From Halonatronomonas sp964558325 (GTDB lineage Bacteria > Bacillota > Halanaerobiia > Halanaerobiales > Halarsenatibacteraceae), in contig CAZLCX010000039.1 of NCBI GenBank assembly GCA_964558325.1, forward strand, positions 1-17,071: a DNA stretch of 17,071 nucleotides, given 5' to 3'. Position numbers and translations under genes: made by a program. Each line of letters opens with the position of its first letter. Position 1 is the stretch's first letter. Positions 13,726 through 17,071 of this stretch are shown piece by piece. Under the pieces are notes generated by a model, which did no database searches, was not told the origin of the DNA, and worked only from the letters and a program-made list of their open reading frames with translations.

Positions 13726-14547
13726 TTAAAAACTAAATTCAAAATTTAATCCTGCCAGGTTTTCACTAACAATAGGTCTTATCTGGACGTTTTCATTAAT
13801 ATTATTATTCATTTTTATAGTTAATTTTCCAATTCCATAACCAACAAAAGATCCCACAAGAACATCTGAAAACCAGTGGGCATCTTCATAGAGTCTTGAA
13901 GCTGCAACACCAGTGGCCAGTCCATAAAAAGGTAAGCTATAATCAGGATACCTTTCAGCAAAGATAGTCATAACAGCCCATGACCCAGAAGCATGCCCTG
14001 AAAAAAATGACCTCCCACCTTCTCCTCGTTCAAAGGGATCATCAATACTGTTTCTTGGCCTGGTCCTTGCTACTGTTGTCTTAAAAAGATTAGTATAAAA
14101 TTGAGTAACTAATAATGATTGTAAAGATAATAGCAGACTATCCTGAAAATACCTATCCTCAGTCAGATAAGAATAGCCTCCTGCTAACAGGTATCCTGGC
14201 AAAATATAATCTGGATTTCCTAAATTATATAACGCCCTACTTAATAAATTATCTCCAAAATATAAATTCTCCTGGACAAAATCTCTAACTCCCTGATCAA
14301 ATAAGAAACTAGACGAAAATAAACCTGCTATAATTAAATTCCTTCTTAGCTCAGTAGAATCATCAGGTATCAGTGATTTCCCAGCCCCAATAGTAATCGC
14401 AGGATAATTCTTAACATATTGACTCCTGTTTAAACCATTTAAGTCCCTGGCATCTAAAATATCACCAGATAAAACTATTATTGAAAAAAAGATAAGCGTT
14501 ATTATTAAGAACCTCTTATATTTTATAGTTCTTAGTTTTATAATCAT
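13726..14547 (-). CDS. PAP2-family phosphatase, secreted, with barrel-like C-terminus
   Basis: Hydrolyses phosphate esters of lipids or similar substrates outside the cytoplasm. All three PAP2 motifs are present: K156-x6-RP (KTTVARTRP), SGH at 183-185 (FFSGHASGS, with Phe in place of the usual Pro), and SR-x5-H-x3-D at 217-228 (SRLYEDAHWFSD). A signal peptide or N-terminal anchor spans about residues 12-30 and is followed by LDARDL. Several hydrophobic helices (LIIAGLFSSS, ILPGYLLAGG, LVGSFVGYGIG) fit the PAP2 helical core. The last residues, LAGLNFEFSF, read like a C-terminal outer-membrane strand, which is unusual for this family. The ATG has AAGGGG 8 bp upstream. It lies about 100 bp after the DUF5723-like gene, beyond a terminator. 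Likely roles are lipid or undecaprenyl-phosphate recycling or lipid A-type modification, not decided here. Confidence 0.85.
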   Translation of the reverse strand: MIIKLRTIKYKRFLIITLIFFSIIVLSGDILDARDLNGLNRSQYVKNYPAITIGAGKSLIPDDSTELRRNLIIAGLFSSSFLFDQGVRDFVQENLYFGDNLLSRALYNLGNPDYILPGYLLAGGYSYLTEDRYFQDSLLLSLQSLLVTQFYTNLFKTTVARTRPRNSIDDPFERGEGGRSFFSGHASGSWAVMTIFAERYPDYSLPFYGLATGVAASRLYEDAHWFSDVLVGSFVGYGIGKLTIKMNNNINENVQIRPIVSENLAGLNFEFSF

Positions 14548-14569
14548 TTTTTTATCCCCTTTGTAAGTT

Positions 14570-14620
14570 TTAAATAAAATAAAACTAACTCCCTGAGAGC
14601 TTTACACCCAAAGGGAGTTA
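14570..14620 (-). terminator. Terminator after the FadL/DUF5723-like gene
   Basis: Perfect 9-bp stem TAACTCCCT (14586-14594) / AGGGAGTTA (14612-14620) with a 17-base loop, followed on the minus strand by TTTTATTTTATTTA. The loop is long, so some read-through into the PAP2 gene is possible. Confidence 0.65.
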
Positions 14621-14645
14621 ATCTTATATTTTAATTTCCTATTAC

Positions 14646-15968
14646 TTAAAACCTGAAACCAGAACTAAAGCCAACAGTCAGTCCCCGGCCATGGGCAGGA
14701 ATCATTCTTAAGTCAGATACATATAAATTCAAAATATCCCAGTGCTCCGTTCTAAAGCCAATCCTAAATGGCAGAGAAATATTTCTTCTAAAAGTATCAT
14801 AAGTAATACCCAGGGTCACCGGCATAAACTCAGGATAGGTAAACTTGCTGGCAAAAGCCAGACTTAAATTATTTCTTGGTGCCTGATGGAAACCAACAGA
14901 ACCACCAAGATCAATATTAGGATGGGCATCATAAACTGCATCAGCCTGAATCGTCACCGGACTGGCAGTCATATAGGAGCCAATCCTCTCTTCAGTCACC
15001 TCATCAGACTCAATTAAACTATCAAAATCATCAATCTCATTTCTATCACTATCTACAAATATATAACCATCCTCAAGCTGATCAGCTGATTCCAGCTTAA
15101 CATTAATTTCTTCTTCATAACTATACCTGGTGGCAGAAGGCCAGCGGACAAAGCCAAGATTATTGACAGCAAAACCGACTTCCCAGTCAGGGTTAGGGCT
15201 GCCCCAGAAACCAAAATCCATTGCCAGACCCTGACCTAATCCATCATCAGCAGGAGTCGTATAATCAAACTGCATCCTGCCATCAACTTCAATACTGGTC
15301 TCATTAGTAAATTCAAAATTAGCATTACCAGTCAAACCACCCTCGACATTGGCCAGCCCAAGCAGATGATGAACTCCAAAACCGACATAAAATGACTCCC
15401 AGTCAGTTAACATTTCATCAAGCTGCTCAGAACCGATCTGCTCGGCTATATCTTCATAAGCAAAGCCTCTGGCATATCCAGTATCAACAACCGCCCTGGC
15501 ATTAAACCTGGTATTATCCAGCCTCAAATCAATAGAAGGCTCAGCGTCAGTCGCCATTCCTTCAAGGATATACTCAAAGACCTCTTTATCAATACTGGCT
15601 GCAGCATATGATTTCAGGCCAGTTCTTAAACCCCAGTCATTCCGACCAAAGGCCAGTCCAGAATTCAACTCAGCCCCAATCCCAAAGCCATTATCACTGA
15701 TAGAACCTAAGATATCCCGCTTTCTGGAATCATCAAGATATTCATTCATATTTTCAAATACCTGATTAAAGGTCCAGGCATTATTATAAGCCCCACCATA
15801 CAGGGGATTCAACTGCAGGGCAAAATCATAATCAGTCAGACTGAGCATCGCCGGATTCCTATCAATATTATCTGTCTCCCCAGAAAAGAAGGAGACCGGT
15901 GAATTTGCATTAACTGGCATAACAGCAGCCAGCATAATCGCAATAACTAAAACAATTAATTTTTTCAT
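14646..15968 (-). CDS. FadL/DUF5723-like outer-membrane protein, 440 aa
   Basis: A signal peptide (MKKLIVLVIAIMLAAVMPVNA, cut near NANS) is followed by a line typical of FadL- and DUF5723/TraF-like barrels: SGETDNIDRNPAMLSLTDYDFALQLNPL, where the RNPAML piece is the family's early signature. Many paired strands and glycine-rich turns follow (GIGAELNSGLAFG, VGFAVNNLGFVRWPSATRYSY, VTLGITYDTFRRNISLPFRIGF). The C-terminus GLTVGFSSGFRF ends in Phe. This points to a large outer-membrane barrel of about 14 strands. FadL proteins carry hydrophobic molecules; for DUF5723 proteins no substrate is known. The ATG has GGAGGTAG upstream, within the 15-bp gap after the preceding gene, so it is second in an operon with the 353-residue unknown. 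Confidence 0.78.
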   Translation of the reverse strand: MKKLIVLVIAIMLAAVMPVNANSPVSFFSGETDNIDRNPAMLSLTDYDFALQLNPLYGGAYNNAWTFNQVFENMNEYLDDSRKRDILGSISDNGFGIGAELNSGLAFGRNDWGLRTGLKSYAAASIDKEVFEYILEGMATDAEPSIDLRLDNTRFNARAVVDTGYARGFAYEDIAEQIGSEQLDEMLTDWESFYVGFGVHHLLGLANVEGGLTGNANFEFTNETSIEVDGRMQFDYTTPADDGLGQGLAMDFGFWGSPNPDWEVGFAVNNLGFVRWPSATRYSYEEEINVKLESADQLEDGYIFVDSDRNEIDDFDSLIESDEVTEERIGSYMTASPVTIQADAVYDAHPNIDLGGSVGFHQAPRNNLSLAFASKFTYPEFMPVTLGITYDTFRRNISLPFRIGFRTEHWDILNLYVSDLRMIPAHGRGLTVGFSSGFRF

Positions 15969-15983
15969 CTCTGTCTACCTCCT

Positions 15984-17071
15984 TTAATTCTGGGAATTTA
16001 CTTCTACTGTCACATTCGACCACATCTTCAACTCGATTTTATCATTAATATTAAATCTAACAGGACTACCTTCACCCATCCGAATCTTAATTCTAAACCC
16101 AATATAAACTGGGTCATTTTCAGTTAATGCTTTAATAAAATCTGCACCAAGAATCTTCTCTGGATCACGATCTCTCTGATCATCTGCTGCTAAATTAATT
16201 AAACCAGAGCTGTAGACCCCATCATTAGAATCATCATAAAATAGATCTTTATTAATTTCAGACTCTCCCTCAATTTCCCTGATAAAGATTTCAACCTCTC
16301 CGACAAAGGGCAGCTCATTAACTATTTCCTGGACAACCTCAACGGATTTCAAGTTATTCTTCAAGGCCTTCCGGGTCTCCTGATCAATATCTATTTCAGT
16401 AGGTTCAGCTCTATAAATAAAATTATCTGGATCATTTTCAACAAAATTAAATCCTAAATATATATTCATATCAACATTCATTTCAATTTTGTATTGTTTA
16501 TCTGATTCAATTTTAAACTCTTTATTTTCATCAACAGCTTCGACAGTTTTAATTTCAATAGTTAATTCTTGATCCTCGTAATTATCAGATATAAGATCAA
16601 TTAACTTATCAACTACCTCTTTAGGCAATTTATTTTCTTCTGAACTTATCACAAATGGTTCTAAATTATTATCATCAATAATTTTATTAACATCAACACT
16701 ATCATTCCCTAATTTAAAAACAAAACCTTCTAAACTAAAACTCAAACCTTCAAAATCAGAAGACAATTTCAATGAAAATTCTAAATCACTAATTAATGGT
16801 TCAAGATATTCATTAAATTCATCTGATTCTAATTCCGGTAAGGATATTTTTTTTTCTAATAATTTATCTCCACCTTCTGGATTTATTTTTTCAGCTATTT
16901 GTCCTGCAGTCACTATAAATGTATCAGTTTCATTAAGATTAAAATCTTCTATTCCAATCTGTTTCTCAAAAATAGAATCATCTTCTTTATCCCAAAAACT
17001 TAATTTGAAATATCCCTCTTCATCAGTATCAAGATCCTCACCCAACTCCTCAGCAATCTCCTTCCCGACAT
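15984..17071 (-). CDS. Beta-rich protein of unknown function (N-terminus outside window)
   Basis: About 361 codons are visible and the frame stays open to the window edge. A TTG at 17045 is possible as a start but unlikely: codons before it read as normal protein (VGKEIAEELGEDLD), and no signal peptide would follow. The visible part is acidic, with repeated strand-forming stretches (SLKLSSDFEGLSFSLEGFVFKLG, QELTIEIKTVEAV, GFRIKIRMGEGSPVRFNI) and ends TVEVNSQN. I do not recognise a family. It directly precedes the FadL/DUF5723-like gene by 15 bp, so it is probably an envelope partner, perhaps a lipoprotein or periplasmic protein whose signal lies outside. GC content drops in its upstream half, which may only reflect Lys/Asn/Asp-rich coding. 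Confidence 0.7.
   Translation of the reverse strand, partial: VGKEIAEELGEDLDTDEEGYFKLSFWDKEDDSIFEKQIGIEDFNLNETDTFIVTAGQIAEKINPEGGDKLLEKKISLPELESDEFNEYLEPLISDLEFSLKLSSDFEGLSFSLEGFVFKLGNDSVDVNKIIDDNNLEPFVISSEENKLPKEVVDKLIDLISDNYEDQELTIEIKTVEAVDENKEFKIESDKQYKIEMNVDMNIYLGFNFVENDPDNFIYRAEPTEIDIDQETRKALKNNLKSVEVVQEIVNELPFVGEVEIFIREIEGESEINKDLFYDDSNDGVYSSGLINLAADDQRDRDPEKILGADFIKALTENDPVYIGFRIKIRMGEGSPVRFNINDKIELKMWSNVTVEVNSQN

Noticed and set aside
17045..17071. TTG at 17045 (or the ATG at the window edge) as the start of the last gene
   Set aside because: The frame continues past the TTG as normal coding sequence, and the edge ATG is in another frame; the gene is simply cut.

Overview
The window looks like chromosome from a low-GC, anaerobic Firmicute that has an outer membrane, most likely of the Halanaerobiales type. 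This is inference. It rests on AT-rich DNA, strong GGAGG-type ribosome binding sites with frequent TTG/GTG starts, several secreted proteins ending in the aromatic C-terminal strand of outer-membrane beta-barrels, and an archaeal-type glutamate synthase split over three genes. All genes lie on the minus strand except glnA and a GntR-family regulator. No rRNA, tRNA, CRISPR array, insertion sequence or phage gene is visible.

Layout. 1-1408: a two-gene operon for a beta-barrel-like outer-membrane protein and a lipoprotein cut by the window edge. 1528-3313: a SARP/BTAD-type regulator with a degenerate GGDEF C-terminal domain, and downstream a short paralogue of that C-terminal domain alone. 3505-4748: a CAP/SCP-domain envelope protein and a 50-residue glutaredoxin-like remnant without cysteines. 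4899-6648: a ParB-like-fold protein and a single-pass membrane protein. 6827-7750: another barrel protein. 7983-9317: glnA. 9382-12707: the split glutamate synthase operon (amidotransferase, FMN/ferredoxin subunit, GXGXG subunit), interrupted by a 100-N assembly gap. 12987-13673: an FCD-type GntR regulator. 13726-14547: a PAP2 phosphatase. 14646-17071: a FadL/DUF5723-like outer-membrane protein and an upstream unknown cut by the window edge.

How they work together. The centre is a complete GS/GOGAT ammonium-assimilation module: glnA converges on the glt operon, which is divergent from gntR. The 12-mer CCTGTATACATG, with a GTATAC core like operators of FCD GntR proteins, lies upstream of both glnA and gntR, 20 and 9 bp before the -35 hexamers (one helical turn apart). 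This suggests a local nitrogen-assimilation regulon under the GntR protein.

The second system is at 1400-3313. The promoters of the GGDEF-like paralogue and of the outer-membrane operon carry the same 20-bp element. It contains two TCATT repeats 11 bp apart, each ending exactly 21 bp before a TATAAT. An 11-bp direct-repeat geometry is what OmpR/SARP winged-helix activators bind, and such a regulator is encoded next door. I infer a small regulatory circuit controlling a surface protein pair; this is the best candidate for something undescribed.
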